A stretch of 13,528 bases of DNA from Aquiluna sp. Lineage in GTDB: Bacteria > Actinomycetota > Actinomycetes > Actinomycetales > Microbacteriaceae. The stretch's first letter is position 1. Each line of letters begins with the position of its first letter. The stretch covers positions 1-13,528 of the forward strand of contig JALQVB010000024.1 in the NCBI GenBank assembly GCA_023260495.1, read 5' to 3'. The notes beneath the pieces were generated by a model that was given only the letters and a program-made list of their open reading frames with translations, did not search any database and was not told the origin of the DNA. The position numbers and the translations under genes are program-made. Of the stretch, positions 5,961 to 13,375 are shown piece by piece.

Positions 5961-7036
5961 TCTGACTTGCCGAGCGATTCCAGCTTCGCCTGCTCATCCA
6001 TCTGGATTGCAGACTGCACGATGGGCTCCAGTGCGCCATCCATCACCTGGTCCAGGTTGTATGCCTTGTATCCCGTGCGGTGATCGGCGATGCGGTTTTC
6101 TGGGAAGTTGTAGGTGCGGATGCGCTCCGAACGGTCCACCGTGCGAACCTGGCTCTTGCGGGCGGCAGACTGCTCGGCTTCGATCTCTTCCTGCTTGGCA
6201 GCAAGGATTCGAGCTCGCAAGACACGCATAGCAGCCTCGCGGTTCTGCAGCTGAGACTTCTCGTTCTGCATCGAAACCACAATGCCGGTAGGCAAGTGGG
6301 TGATGCGAACCGCCGAGTCTGTGGTGTTCACCGACTGACCACCAGGGCCAGAGGAGCGGAACACGTCCACTCGAATGTCGTTTGCTGCAATGTCGACTTC
6401 TTCCGGTTCGTCCACCTCAGGGAAAACCAGCACGCCGGCTGCGGAGGTGTGAATTCGCCCCTGGGTTTCAGTAACCGGAACACGCTGCACCCGATGTACG
6501 CCACCTTCATACTTGAGGTGGGCCCAAACGCCGTTCGCCGGATCTGAAGATGAGCTCTTGATTGCCACCTGGCAATCCTTGATGCCACCGAGGTCGCTTT
6601 CGGTGCGGTCCAGCACCTCAGCCTTCCAGCCCTTGCTCTGTGCGTAATGCAAATACATCCGCAGTAAATCACCAGCAAACAATGCTGACTCGGCGCCGCC
6701 TTCTCCAGCCTTGATTTCCAGGATCACGTCGCGACCGTCATCAGGGTCGCGCGGGATTAGCAGTCGACGCAGCTTCTCCTTGGCAACAACCAGCTCCTCT
6801 TCAAGAGTTGGAAGTTCCTCTGCAAAAGCTTCATCCTGCTGAGCCAGCTCCTTGGCCGCGACCAGGTCTTGCTCTAAGGCGTTGACCTTGTCGTCGGCAT
6901 CAAGGATGGCACTAAGTTCCGAATAGCGGCGGTTGAGCTTTTTGCTCAGCGCTGGGTTTGAGTGAACCGCTGAGTCGCTGAGCTGCTCCTGCAAACTCGC
7001 GTGCTCAGCCCTAAGACCTGCAAGCGAATCTGACAA
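5957..7036 (-). CDS. prfA: Peptide chain release factor 1
   Basis: RF1 recognises UAA and UAG in the ribosomal A site and triggers release of the finished protein. The 359-residue length is typical. The N-terminal helical domain runs to about residue 105. The domain 2 codon-recognition tripeptide is Pro-Val-Thr (187-189) in RVPVTETQGRIHTSAAG; the P-x-T form marks RF1 rather than RF2 (S-P-F). The catalytic GGQ is at 232-234 in SSGPGGQSVNTTDSAVRITH. The GGQ glutamine is the target of PrmC, encoded directly downstream. The start is TTG (7034-7036), two bases after the rho stop, with GGAG five bases upstream inside the end of rho; no better start exists. Coupling to rho is likely. In many Actinobacteria rpmE sits between rho and prfA, but here it does not. 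Confidence 0.97.
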   Translation of the reverse strand: MSDSLAGLRAEHASLQEQLSDSAVHSNPALSKKLNRRYSELSAILDADDKVNALEQDLVAAKELAQQDEAFAEELPTLEEELVVAKEKLRRLLIPRDPDDGRDVILEIKAGEGGAESALFAGDLLRMYLHYAQSKGWKAEVLDRTESDLGGIKDCQVAIKSSSSDPANGVWAHLKYEGGVHRVQRVPVTETQGRIHTSAAGVLVFPEVDEPEEVDIAANDIRVDVFRSSGPGGQSVNTTDSAVRITHLPTGIVVSMQNEKSQLQNREAAMRVLRARILAAKQEEIEAEQSAARKSQVRTVDRSERIRTYNFPENRIADHRTGYKAYNLDQVMDGALEPIVQSAIQMDEQAKLESLGKSE

Positions 7037-7038
7037 AG

Positions 7039-8604
7039 CTACTCCGAATCGTTTTCGGTTGGAACCGGCATGGACTTCTCTAGCTTGAGCAAGAACTCAA
7101 CGTTGCTAGCGGTGTCCTTGAGCCTGGTGAGCACAAGCTCGAGGGCCTGCTGCTGCTCCAGACCGGCAAGCGCGCGTCGGAGCTTCCAAATGATCTTGGT
7201 CTCCTGCGGGCTCATTAGCATCTCTTCGCGCCTGGTTCCAGAAGCGTTGATGTCAACGGCTGGGAAGATTCGCTTATCGGCCAACTGGCGAGACAGGCGA
7301 AGCTCCATGTTTCCGGTTCCCTTGAACTCCTCGAAGATGACCTCGTCCATCTTGGATCCGGTTTCCACCAGAGCCGTTGCCAGGATGGTTAGGGAGCCGC
7401 CGTTCTCAATGTTTCTTGCCGCACCAAAGAAGCGCTTTGGTGGGTAAAGAGCGGAGGAATCAACACCACCGGACAGGATTCGACCGGAAGCTGGTGCGCT
7501 TAGGTTGTAGGCGCGGCCCAGACGGGTGATCGAGTCGAGCAGCACAACAACGTCGTGTCCCAGCTCAACTAGGCGCTTTGCGCGCTCGATTGCAAGCTCA
7601 GCGACCATGGTGTGGTCATCAGCAGGGCGGTCGAAGGTGGAGGCAATTACCTCGCCCTTGACGGTGCGCTGCATTTCGGTAACTTCTTCAGGACGCTCAT
7701 CAACCAGCACGACCATCAGGTGAACCTCTGGGTTGTTGGCGGTAATTGCATTGGCAATCGCCTGAAGTACAAGCGTCTTACCAGCCTTTGGAGGCGAAAC
7801 AATCAGACCACGCTGACCCTTACCAATAGGCGAAACCAGATCGATGATTCTGGTGGAAAGCTTCTTGGCATCGGTCTCTAGGCGAAGCCTCGAGTCTGGG
7901 TACAGCGGAGTCAGCTTGCCAAACTCAACGCGAGCTGCAGCCTCTTCCATGGTCTGGCCGTTGACCGAGTCAACGCGCACCAGGGCGTTGAACTTCTGGC
8001 GCTGGTTCTCGTTCTCGCGAGGCTGGCGGATTGCACCAACAACGGCGTCGCCCTTGCGCAGTGCGTACTTCTTCACCTGTCCTAGCGATACGTATACGTC
8101 ATTTGGTCCAGGTAAGTAGCCAGAGGTGCGCAGGAACGCGTAGTTGTCCAGCACGTCCAGAATTCCAGCAACCGGAATCAGTACGTCATCCTCAGAAATC
8201 TCTGGCTCTGCCTCATCCTGTCCACGACGACGGTCGCGGTCACGGTAACGGCCACGGCGGTTGCGGCCACCGCGACGGTCGTCGTCACGGTCGCGGTTGT
8301 TCTCGCGGTCACCATTGCGAGTCTCACGGTCCTCGCGGCCCTCGCCCTCGCTTTTGCCCTCAGCCTTAGCATCGGACTTGGAGTCCTCTGTCTTAGCCTC
8401 TGACTTTTCGCTCACCTCAGCCTTTTCGGCCGATTCGGCCTTGGGCTTGGAGGTGCTGGGGCGCTTACGGGTTGAAGTCTTTGGTGCTGCCTCGGTCTCT
8501 GAGGTCTCTTTCTTCTCGGCACTGCTCTCTGCTGATGCATCTGCCTTGGCCGAGCTCACCCTGCGGGTGCGCTTTACCGGCTTGTCTTCTTGGATTTCAT
8601 CCAT
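7039..8604 (-). CDS. rho: Transcription termination factor Rho, lacking the RHO_N domain
   Basis: Rho is a hexameric RNA translocase that ends transcription of untranslated RNA. Residues 1-16 are a short basic start. Residues 17-89 are rich in Ala, Lys, Glu, Ser and Thr. Residues 90-128 are rich in Arg, Asp, Asn and Gly (RGGRNRRGRYRDRDRRRG). The conserved part begins at about 139: the OB-fold RNA-binding domain (VAGILDVLDNYAFLRTSGYL, 145-164), Walker A SPPKAGKT (270-277), VDERPEEVTEMQ (301-312), Walker B DVVVLLDS (351-358), the SGGVDSSALYPPKRFFGAARN segment (378-398) and EEFKGTGN in the R-loop region. The usual RHO_N helical domain before the insertion is absent. An in-frame TGA at 8617-8619 and only 95 leader bases leave no room for it. 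The ATG has no strong Shine-Dalgarno. Length is 521, against about 602 in M. tuberculosis from memory. Confidence 0.96.
   Translation of the reverse strand: MDEIQEDKPVKRTRRVSSAKADASAESSAEKKETSETEAAPKTSTRKRPSTSKPKAESAEKAEVSEKSEAKTEDSKSDAKAEGKSEGEGREDRETRNGDRENNRDRDDDRRGGRNRRGRYRDRDRRRGQDEAEPEISEDDVLIPVAGILDVLDNYAFLRTSGYLPGPNDVYVSLGQVKKYALRKGDAVVGAIRQPRENENQRQKFNALVRVDSVNGQTMEEAAARVEFGKLTPLYPDSRLRLETDAKKLSTRIIDLVSPIGKGQRGLIVSPPKAGKTLVLQAIANAITANNPEVHLMVVLVDERPEEVTEMQRTVKGEVIASTFDRPADDHTMVAELAIERAKRLVELGHDVVVLLDSITRLGRAYNLSAPASGRILSGGVDSSALYPPKRFFGAARNIENGGSLTILATALVETGSKMDEVIFEEFKGTGNMELRLSRQLADKRIFPAVDINASGTRREEMLMSPQETKIIWKLRRALAGLEQQQALELVLTRLKDTASNVEFLLKLEKSMPVPTENDSE
7042..7045 (-). promoter_or_regulatory. 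Ribosome binding site supporting the prfA TTG start
   Basis: GGAG on the mRNA strand, five bases before the TTG start of prfA. It overlaps the last codons of rho, whose stop TAG lies in the spacer. This placement supports TTG as the true start and suggests that ribosomes finishing rho can restart on prfA. Confidence 0.6.
8221..8337 (-). repeat. Low-complexity coding repeat in rho (Arg/Asp/Gly/Asn tract)
   Basis: On the plus strand this stretch is a patchwork of short units such as CGGTCGCGGTCACGG, CACGGTCGCGG and CGACGGTCGTCG. It encodes rho residues about 90-128 and reflects repeated Arg-Asp and Arg-Gly codons, not a CRISPR or mobile repeat. Such tracts readily gain or lose codons by slippage, so length differences between strains would be expected here. 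Confidence 0.7.
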
Positions 8605-8699
8605 GTTTGTTATTTCTCATTTCTTTGCGGCACCATGCCACAGTTCAAGACTTTGATTGAAATTGCAGTGGGGCTGAAAACGCCTGATCCGTACTGCCC
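8605..8699 (-). promoter_or_regulatory. Leader between thrB and rho, possible Rho-response region
   Basis: This 95-base gap is the only real break between the threonine genes and rho. Its transcript is C-rich and G-poor in the middle (TTTTCAGCCCCACTGC and onward, about ten C to three G over 32 bases), as rut-like Rho entry sites are. Near the end an eight-codon reading frame (8636-8610, MVPQRNEK) stops five bases before the rho ATG. Another seven-codon frame (8620-8597) overlaps the rho start. I see no convincing promoter or intrinsic terminator. rho genes in other bacteria repress themselves through their leader; a similar role here is inferred only. Confidence 0.35.
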
Positions 8700-9590
8700 C
8701 TAAAGACTAGCACCTTTGAAGTCAACCGCAAGTGGCAAAGCCAACCATGTCGGAAAAGCCTTCTTGGCAAATTCAATGGCCGCTAGGCGAAGTTGAGGGT
8801 CGGTCTCCAACACGAGAACCGAAGGTCCGGCTCCGGAGACCACCGCCGGATGCCCCTGCTCGCGGAGCTGGGCAATCAGCGATGAGGTCTCGGGCATTGC
8901 ACTGGCGCGGTAGTTCTGGTGAAGTCGATCTTCAGTTGCCGCCATCATCAACTCCGGTGACTGGGTAAGGGCAGCCACAAGCAGTGCGGAGCGAGAGACA
9001 TTGAATACTGCATCGGTGTGCGGCACAGACTCCGGCTGCAAGCTGCGCGCAAGCTTGGTTGACATCTGAGTTGGGGGAACCAGAACCAGTGGCGAAACAC
9101 CTCGGTGCACCGTTAGCTTCTTGTGCTTAGGTCCCTCCTCATCCACCCAAGCGATGGTCAAGCCACCAAATAGCGCGGGGGCAACGTTGTCTGGGTGCCC
9201 CTCAAGTTCGGTTGCAAAATCGAGCAGCTGCTGCTCTGTCAGCTCAACTTCCTCTGCCAAGAGCCCGGCAGCCAGCATCACACCACCGGCAACTGCTGCT
9301 CCTGACGAGCCCATGCCGCGGCCATGGGGAATCGAGTTATTACAGGTCAATCGAATTGCTGGGACAGGGCGATTCAGTCTTTCGAAGACCAACTTGAAAG
9401 CCTTATAGATCAGATTGCTCTCGTCAGTTGGAGTGGCCCCAGAGCCCTCGCCGTTGACAACAATCTCGAGACCCTTATCGATTGTCTCCACGGAGTATTC
9501 GTCGTAGTGAGAAAGTGCCATACCCAGGGTGTCGAAGCCTGGGCCAAGGTTGGCGCTTGTTGCCGGAACTTTCACGCTGACCTGACTCAC
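8700..9590 (-). CDS. thrB: Homoserine kinase
   Basis: ThrB phosphorylates homoserine to O-phosphohomoserine with ATP, the step before threonine synthase. The 296-residue cytoplasmic protein is a GHMP kinase. Motif 1 is VPATSANLGPGFDTLGMAL (8-26). The glycine-rich ATP loop is IPHGRGMGSSGAAVAGG (87-103). EGHPDNVAPALFGG (130-143) holds residues that shape the active site. Motif 3 is VVSGAGPSVLVLE (250-262). Length matches the family. The GTG start overlaps the thrC stop as GTGA, with GGAG eight bases upstream. It is the last gene of the lysA-hom-thrC-thrB cluster; order thrC before thrB, rather than thrB before thrC as in E. coli, is the actinobacterial pattern. The 95-base leader of rho follows. 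Confidence 0.97.
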   Translation of the reverse strand: MSQVSVKVPATSANLGPGFDTLGMALSHYDEYSVETIDKGLEIVVNGEGSGATPTDESNLIYKAFKLVFERLNRPVPAIRLTCNNSIPHGRGMGSSGAAVAGGVMLAAGLLAEEVELTEQQLLDFATELEGHPDNVAPALFGGLTIAWVDEEGPKHKKLTVHRGVSPLVLVPPTQMSTKLARSLQPESVPHTDAVFNVSRSALLVAALTQSPELMMAATEDRLHQNYRASAMPETSSLIAQLREQGHPAVVSGAGPSVLVLETDPQLRLAAIEFAKKAFPTWLALPLAVDFKGASL

Positions 9591-10669
9591 TTGTTGCGCT
9601 CCAATCCGAGCACCTCGGCCACCGCTTGAGCGGTAGCCGAAACCTTCTTCGGCTTGATCTTGCGACCTGATTCGTCCTTGAGCGCCCAGTCTGGGTCCTT
9701 AAGTCCGTGGCCGGTGACGGTCACTACCACCCGGTCAACCTTCGGCAGCTCCCCCTGCTTAGCAAGCTTGTAGAGTCCTGCTGCTCCGGTGGCGCTCGAT
9801 GGTTCGACGAACACGCCGGTCTCCTGAGACAGGAAGCGGTGCATCCAAAGAATTTCCTTGTCAGTCACCGAACCAAATCCTCCGTTGGTGTCGCGCTTAG
9901 CCTCCTGAGCCAGATCCCATGATGCTGGATTTCCGATTCGAATTGCCGTGGCGATGGTCTCCGGCTTTGCTACTGGCGAGCCCTGAATAAATGGAGCGCT
10001 GCCGGCGGCCTGAATACCGAATAGGCGAGGCAGCTTCTTGATTCTGCCGACCTCCACCTCCTCGCGGTAGCCCAGGTGATAAGCCGAGATGTTTCCAGCG
10101 TTGCCAAGTGGCATGGCGTGCAGATCTGGCGCATCACCGAGCACATCAACCACCTCAAAAGAAGCGGTCTTCTGCCCCTGCAGTCGATCTGGGTTCACAG
10201 AATTCACCAGGAATACTGGGTAGTTCTCGCTGAGGTCGCGCGCCATGCGCAAGCAGTCATCGAAGTTGCCCCGAACCTGCAAAATCTGAGCCTTGTGCGC
10301 AACAGCCTGGGACAGCTTGCCCCAGGAAATCTTTCCCGCTGGAACCAATACCACCGACTGCATGCCGGCCTTGACGGCATAGGCTGCGGCTGCGGCAGAT
10401 GTGTTTCCCGTTGAGGCGGCAATCACTGCCTGAGCGCCATGAGCGGCAGCCTTGGATACCGCCGTTGTCATGCCGCGATCCTTAAACGAACCGGTCGGGT
10501 TCATACCCTCAAACTTCAGGTGCACACTGCCAACATCCAAAAGCTTGGCAAGCGCCGGCGCCTCAATCAGCGGCGTACCGCCCTCACCCAGGGTGATGAT
10601 TGGGTCGGACTCCTGAAACGGCAGTCGGTCGATGTATTCCCTAATTACGCCACGCCACTGGTGAGCCAT
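9587..10669 (-). CDS. thrC: Threonine synthase
   Basis: ThrC converts O-phosphohomoserine and water to threonine and phosphate using pyridoxal phosphate. The 360-residue protein is the short bacterial type found in Actinobacteria. Motifs: LGEGGTPLIEAPALAKLL (28-45); the PLP lysine Lys63 in FEGMNPTGSFKDRGMT (53-68); the phosphate-binding ASTGNTSAAAAAYA (85-98); and the C-terminal VVVTVTGHGLKDPDWAL. The N-terminus (MAHQWRGVIREYIDRLPF) is typical for the group. The ATG overlaps the hom stop by one base (TAATG), with a strong GGAGGG six bases upstream, so it can load ribosomes on its own as well as by coupling. Its stop overlaps the thrB start. Nothing unusual is seen in the active-site motifs. 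Confidence 0.97.
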   Translation of the reverse strand: MAHQWRGVIREYIDRLPFQESDPIITLGEGGTPLIEAPALAKLLDVGSVHLKFEGMNPTGSFKDRGMTTAVSKAAAHGAQAVIAASTGNTSAAAAAYAVKAGMQSVVLVPAGKISWGKLSQAVAHKAQILQVRGNFDDCLRMARDLSENYPVFLVNSVNPDRLQGQKTASFEVVDVLGDAPDLHAMPLGNAGNISAYHLGYREEVEVGRIKKLPRLFGIQAAGSAPFIQGSPVAKPETIATAIRIGNPASWDLAQEAKRDTNGGFGSVTDKEILWMHRFLSQETGVFVEPSSATGAAGLYKLAKQGELPKVDRVVVTVTGHGLKDPDWALKDESGRKIKPKKVSATAQAVAEVLGLERNK

Positions 10670-11970
10670 TAGATTCCCTCCACTCGGATCACCGAGTCAA
10701 CTTGCACTACAAAATCATTCTTGGTCAAGGATTCCACCAAGCTCTCCAAGTCGCGCTCAAGCGCGCTGTGAGTCATGATGGTCAGCTGTGCTGCCACACC
10801 CGCCCCAGCAGCCGACTGAGTCACGGTCTCTACGCTGACGCCATGCGATCCAAACTCATTCGCCACCGAAGCGAGAACTCCTGGCTTGTCCTGCACCTCC
10901 AGCGTTATCTGGAACCTCGTGCGCACATTCTGAATTGGCAGCACCGAAAGGTTTGCGTGCGTGGAATCCGAAAGTCCAGGACCGCCAGCTATGTGGCGCT
11001 TGGCTGCTGAAACAAGATCACCCAGCACTGCAGAGGCAGTCTCTGGGCCTCCAGCGCCGGCGCCATAGAACATGAGCTGTCCAGCGCTTTCGGCCTCAAC
11101 AAACACAGCGTTGTAGGCGCCTCGCACTGCTGCCAGCGGATGCTCTAGTGGAATCAAGGTAGGGTGCACTCGCACAACCAAGCCCGATTCGCCCTCATTC
11201 ACTCGCTCGCAGATGGCCAGCAGCTTCACGCTGTAGCCAGCGTCGCGCGCCGTCTCAATTTGCATCGCGGAAACCGAAGTAATTCCCTCGCGGTAAACCT
11301 GCTCGACAGGAACCTCGCTGTGGAACGCAAGCGAGGCCAAGATCGCTGCCTTGCTGGCAGCGTCATAAGCCTCGACATCAGCTGTGGGGTCTGCTTCGGC
11401 GTAACCAAGATCCTGCGCTTCCTTGAGCGCATCGGCAAAGTCGGCACCGGTTGATTCCATCTGATCGAGGATGTAGTTGGTGGTTCCGTTGACGATGCCC
11501 ATCACACGATTGATTCGATCGCCGGCTAGCGACTCGCGCAGTGGCCGAATGATAGGAATCGCTCCTCCCACAGCGGCCTCGTAGTAGAGCTGCGCGCCCA
11601 GCTGCTCAGCAAGCCCCAGCAGCTCGCTTCCATGCGCGGCAATCAAGGCTTTATTTGCGGTGACAACGTCAGCACCGGACTGCAGCGCGAGCATGATCCA
11701 AGTCTTGGCCGGTTCGATGCCGCCAATTAGCTCGATAACGATGTCCGATCCAATGATTAGTGACTCGGCATCCTCGGTGAATAGCTCGCTGGGAAGATCG
11801 GCATCGCGCTTCGCACCCACGTTTCGCACCGCGATCCCACTTAGTTCCAGTTCGGCGCCAACTCGGCGGGCAAGCTCGTCCTTGTTTTCTAGCAGCAGCC
11901 TTGCCACCTGCGAGCCGACGGAGCCGGCACCCAGCAGGGCAACGCGAATTGGTCGATATGCGCTTTGCAT
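10669..11970 (-). CDS. hom: Homoserine dehydrogenase with C-terminal ACT domain
   Basis: Hom reduces aspartate semialdehyde to homoserine with NAD(P)H, the branch towards threonine, methionine and isoleucine. The 433 residues show the nucleotide fold with RVALLGAGSVGSQVARLL (9-26), VVTANKALIAAHG (102-114, including Lys107), YYEAAVGGAIPIIRPLRESL (129-148) and GIVNGTTNYILDQM (158-171). The proton-relay Lys207 is in DVEAYDAASKAAIL (198-211). Residues about 352-428 form an ACT domain (FQITLEVQDKPGVLASVANE onward), the usual site of threonine feedback. There is no aspartokinase fusion. One oddity: family members normally have DVEG in the catalytic motif, but here the Gly is Ala201. The ATG overlaps the lysA stop by one base (TGATG), with AGGAGGAG seven bases upstream, the best ribosome binding site in the cluster. 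Confidence 0.97.
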   Translation of the reverse strand: MQSAYRPIRVALLGAGSVGSQVARLLLENKDELARRVGAELELSGIAVRNVGAKRDADLPSELFTEDAESLIIGSDIVIELIGGIEPAKTWIMLALQSGADVVTANKALIAAHGSELLGLAEQLGAQLYYEAAVGGAIPIIRPLRESLAGDRINRVMGIVNGTTNYILDQMESTGADFADALKEAQDLGYAEADPTADVEAYDAASKAAILASLAFHSEVPVEQVYREGITSVSAMQIETARDAGYSVKLLAICERVNEGESGLVVRVHPTLIPLEHPLAAVRGAYNAVFVEAESAGQLMFYGAGAGGPETASAVLGDLVSAAKRHIAGGPGLSDSTHANLSVLPIQNVRTRFQITLEVQDKPGVLASVANEFGSHGVSVETVTQSAAGAGVAAQLTIMTHSALERDLESLVESLTKNDFVVQVDSVIRVEGI

Positions 11971-13373
11971 CAGGCTTCTCCTCCTGGCATCAGGCCGAGG
12001 TCGCGACCCATTAGGTCTAGTTCAGTCTCACCGCGAACCAGCAGTTTGGCCTGGCCTGCCTTGACGGCTACCATCGCCGGACGCGGGACGAAGTTGTAGT
12101 TAGAAGATAGCGAAAAGCAGTAGGCGCCGGTGGCAGCAACGGCGATTAGATCGTTGACTGCAATGTCGGAGGGAAGCATGGCGTGGTTTACAACGATGTC
12201 GCCTGACTCGCAGTGCTTACCTACCACCCGCGACAATGCAGGGAGGGCCGCCGAGCGCCTGGTTGCCAAGGTTGCGGAGTACTCGGCGCCGTAGAGGGCT
12301 GGTCTGGCATTGTCGCTCATGCCCCCATCGACCGAAACATACTTTCTGGTTGCGGCCGATCCACTCTCGGTCACCTGAACGTCCTTGATGGTTCCCACCG
12401 AATACAGCGTCACACCGGCCGGTCCAGCGATGATTCGACCGGGCTCAAAGGCAAGCTTTGGCACCGCAATGCCCAGCTCGCGGCATTTGGCAGCGACCGC
12501 CGATGCAATTCGCGCGGCAATGTCCTTGATTGGCATTGGGTGGTCGTCCTGGGTGTAGGCAATTCCAAAGCCGCCGCCAAGGTTTAGCTCTGGAATATCG
12601 CCGCCCGATAGCAGCTGAGCGTGCAGCTCGAGCAGTCTCTCAGCAGCTGCCACGAAACCCTCAACGGCAAAAATTTGCGAACCGATGTGCGAGTGCAAGC
12701 CAAGGAACTTGAGGTGCGAGTGCGACCTAATCTTGGCGACTAGCTCTGGAACATCGCTAATAGCGATGCCAAACTTCTGATCCTCCCTAGCCGTCGCAAG
12801 AAAATCGTGGGTGTGAGCATGGATTCCAGAATTCACTCGTAGCCGGACTGGCTGCACCTTGTCTTGAGCGCCAGCAACCGACGCAATCCTCTCAATCTCA
12901 ATCTCAGAATCAATAACGATTGCCGAAACGCCAGCGCTGACCGCCCGACCAATTTCGACCAATGATTTGTTGTTGCCGTGCAGCCCCAGTCGCTCCCCCG
13001 GCACCCCGGCGGCAAGTGCCATTGCCATTTCGCCACCGGTTGACACATCAACCGAATAGCCGGCATCAACCACCCAGCGCATGACTTCGGCGGTCAACAG
13101 CGCCTTTGAGGCGTAATAGAGCTTGGCTGAGGTGCCAACTTTGCTGGCAGCGTCGCTGAAGGCACGATTCACGGTTATCAATCGCGACTCGAATTCTTCT
13201 TGATCGATCACATACAGCGGTGACCCATAAGAGCGAACCAATTCAGCTGCGGGAACCTCGGCAATCTCCAGTGCGCCATTTTCACTGCGCTTGGCAGTTC
13301 TTGGCCAAATCCTGTGATCCAGCTCGTTGGGATCGACTCCTCGCAGCCACTGCGGAACCAGAGGGTTTTGCAT
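11970..13373 (-). CDS. lysA: Diaminopimelate decarboxylase
   Basis: LysA decarboxylates meso-diaminopimelate to lysine using pyridoxal phosphate, the last step of lysine synthesis. It is a fold-type III enzyme. With the ATG at 13371-13373 it is 467 residues. Motifs: the PLP lysine Lys90 in AKLYYASKALLT (83-94), GLHSHIGSQIF (225-235), LNLGGGFGIAYT (263-274), EPGR (310-313, phosphate binding), VSVDGGMSDNARPALYGAEY (346-365), GKHCESGDIV (385-394) and the C-terminal Tyr418 in TGAYCFSLSSNYN. An upstream ATG at 13454 would add 27 residues (MAERGCRHSI onward). That stretch is argS read in another frame, and it lacks family features. The chosen start has GGAGAGG eight bases before it and lies two bases after the argS stop. 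It couples into hom by a TGATG overlap. Confidence 0.95.
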   Translation of the reverse strand: MQNPLVPQWLRGVDPNELDHRIWPRTAKRSENGALEIAEVPAAELVRSYGSPLYVIDQEEFESRLITVNRAFSDAASKVGTSAKLYYASKALLTAEVMRWVVDAGYSVDVSTGGEMAMALAAGVPGERLGLHGNNKSLVEIGRAVSAGVSAIVIDSEIEIERIASVAGAQDKVQPVRLRVNSGIHAHTHDFLATAREDQKFGIAISDVPELVAKIRSHSHLKFLGLHSHIGSQIFAVEGFVAAAERLLELHAQLLSGGDIPELNLGGGFGIAYTQDDHPMPIKDIAARIASAVAAKCRELGIAVPKLAFEPGRIIAGPAGVTLYSVGTIKDVQVTESGSAATRKYVSVDGGMSDNARPALYGAEYSATLATRRSAALPALSRVVGKHCESGDIVVNHAMLPSDIAVNDLIAVAATGAYCFSLSSNYNFVPRPAMVAVKAGQAKLLVRGETELDLMGRDLGLMPGGEA

Positions 13374-13375
13374 CG

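Noticed and set aside
6080..6547. 155-codon plus-strand reading frame opposite prfA
   Set aside because: It lies wholly against conserved RF1 motifs including GGQ, and its protein resembles nothing I recognise. It is a by-product of codon bias on the other strand.
8221..8337. Short repeated units resembling a repeat array
   Set aside because: Units are irregular, there are no spacers of constant length, and the tract is in frame inside rho, encoding Arg/Asp/Gly/Asn repeats.
8261..8656. 131-codon plus-strand reading frame rich in Ser and Arg opposite the start of rho
   Set aside because: It mirrors the low-complexity rho codons, has no family features and no ribosome binding site I could find. 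The rho frame is clearly the real gene.
8670..8700. GGGGC and GCCCC inverted repeat after thrB as a possible terminator
   Set aside because: The loop is 21 bases, the stem only five pairs, and the downstream sequence (ACTGCAATTTCAATC) has no T-run. A real intrinsic terminator is unlikely.
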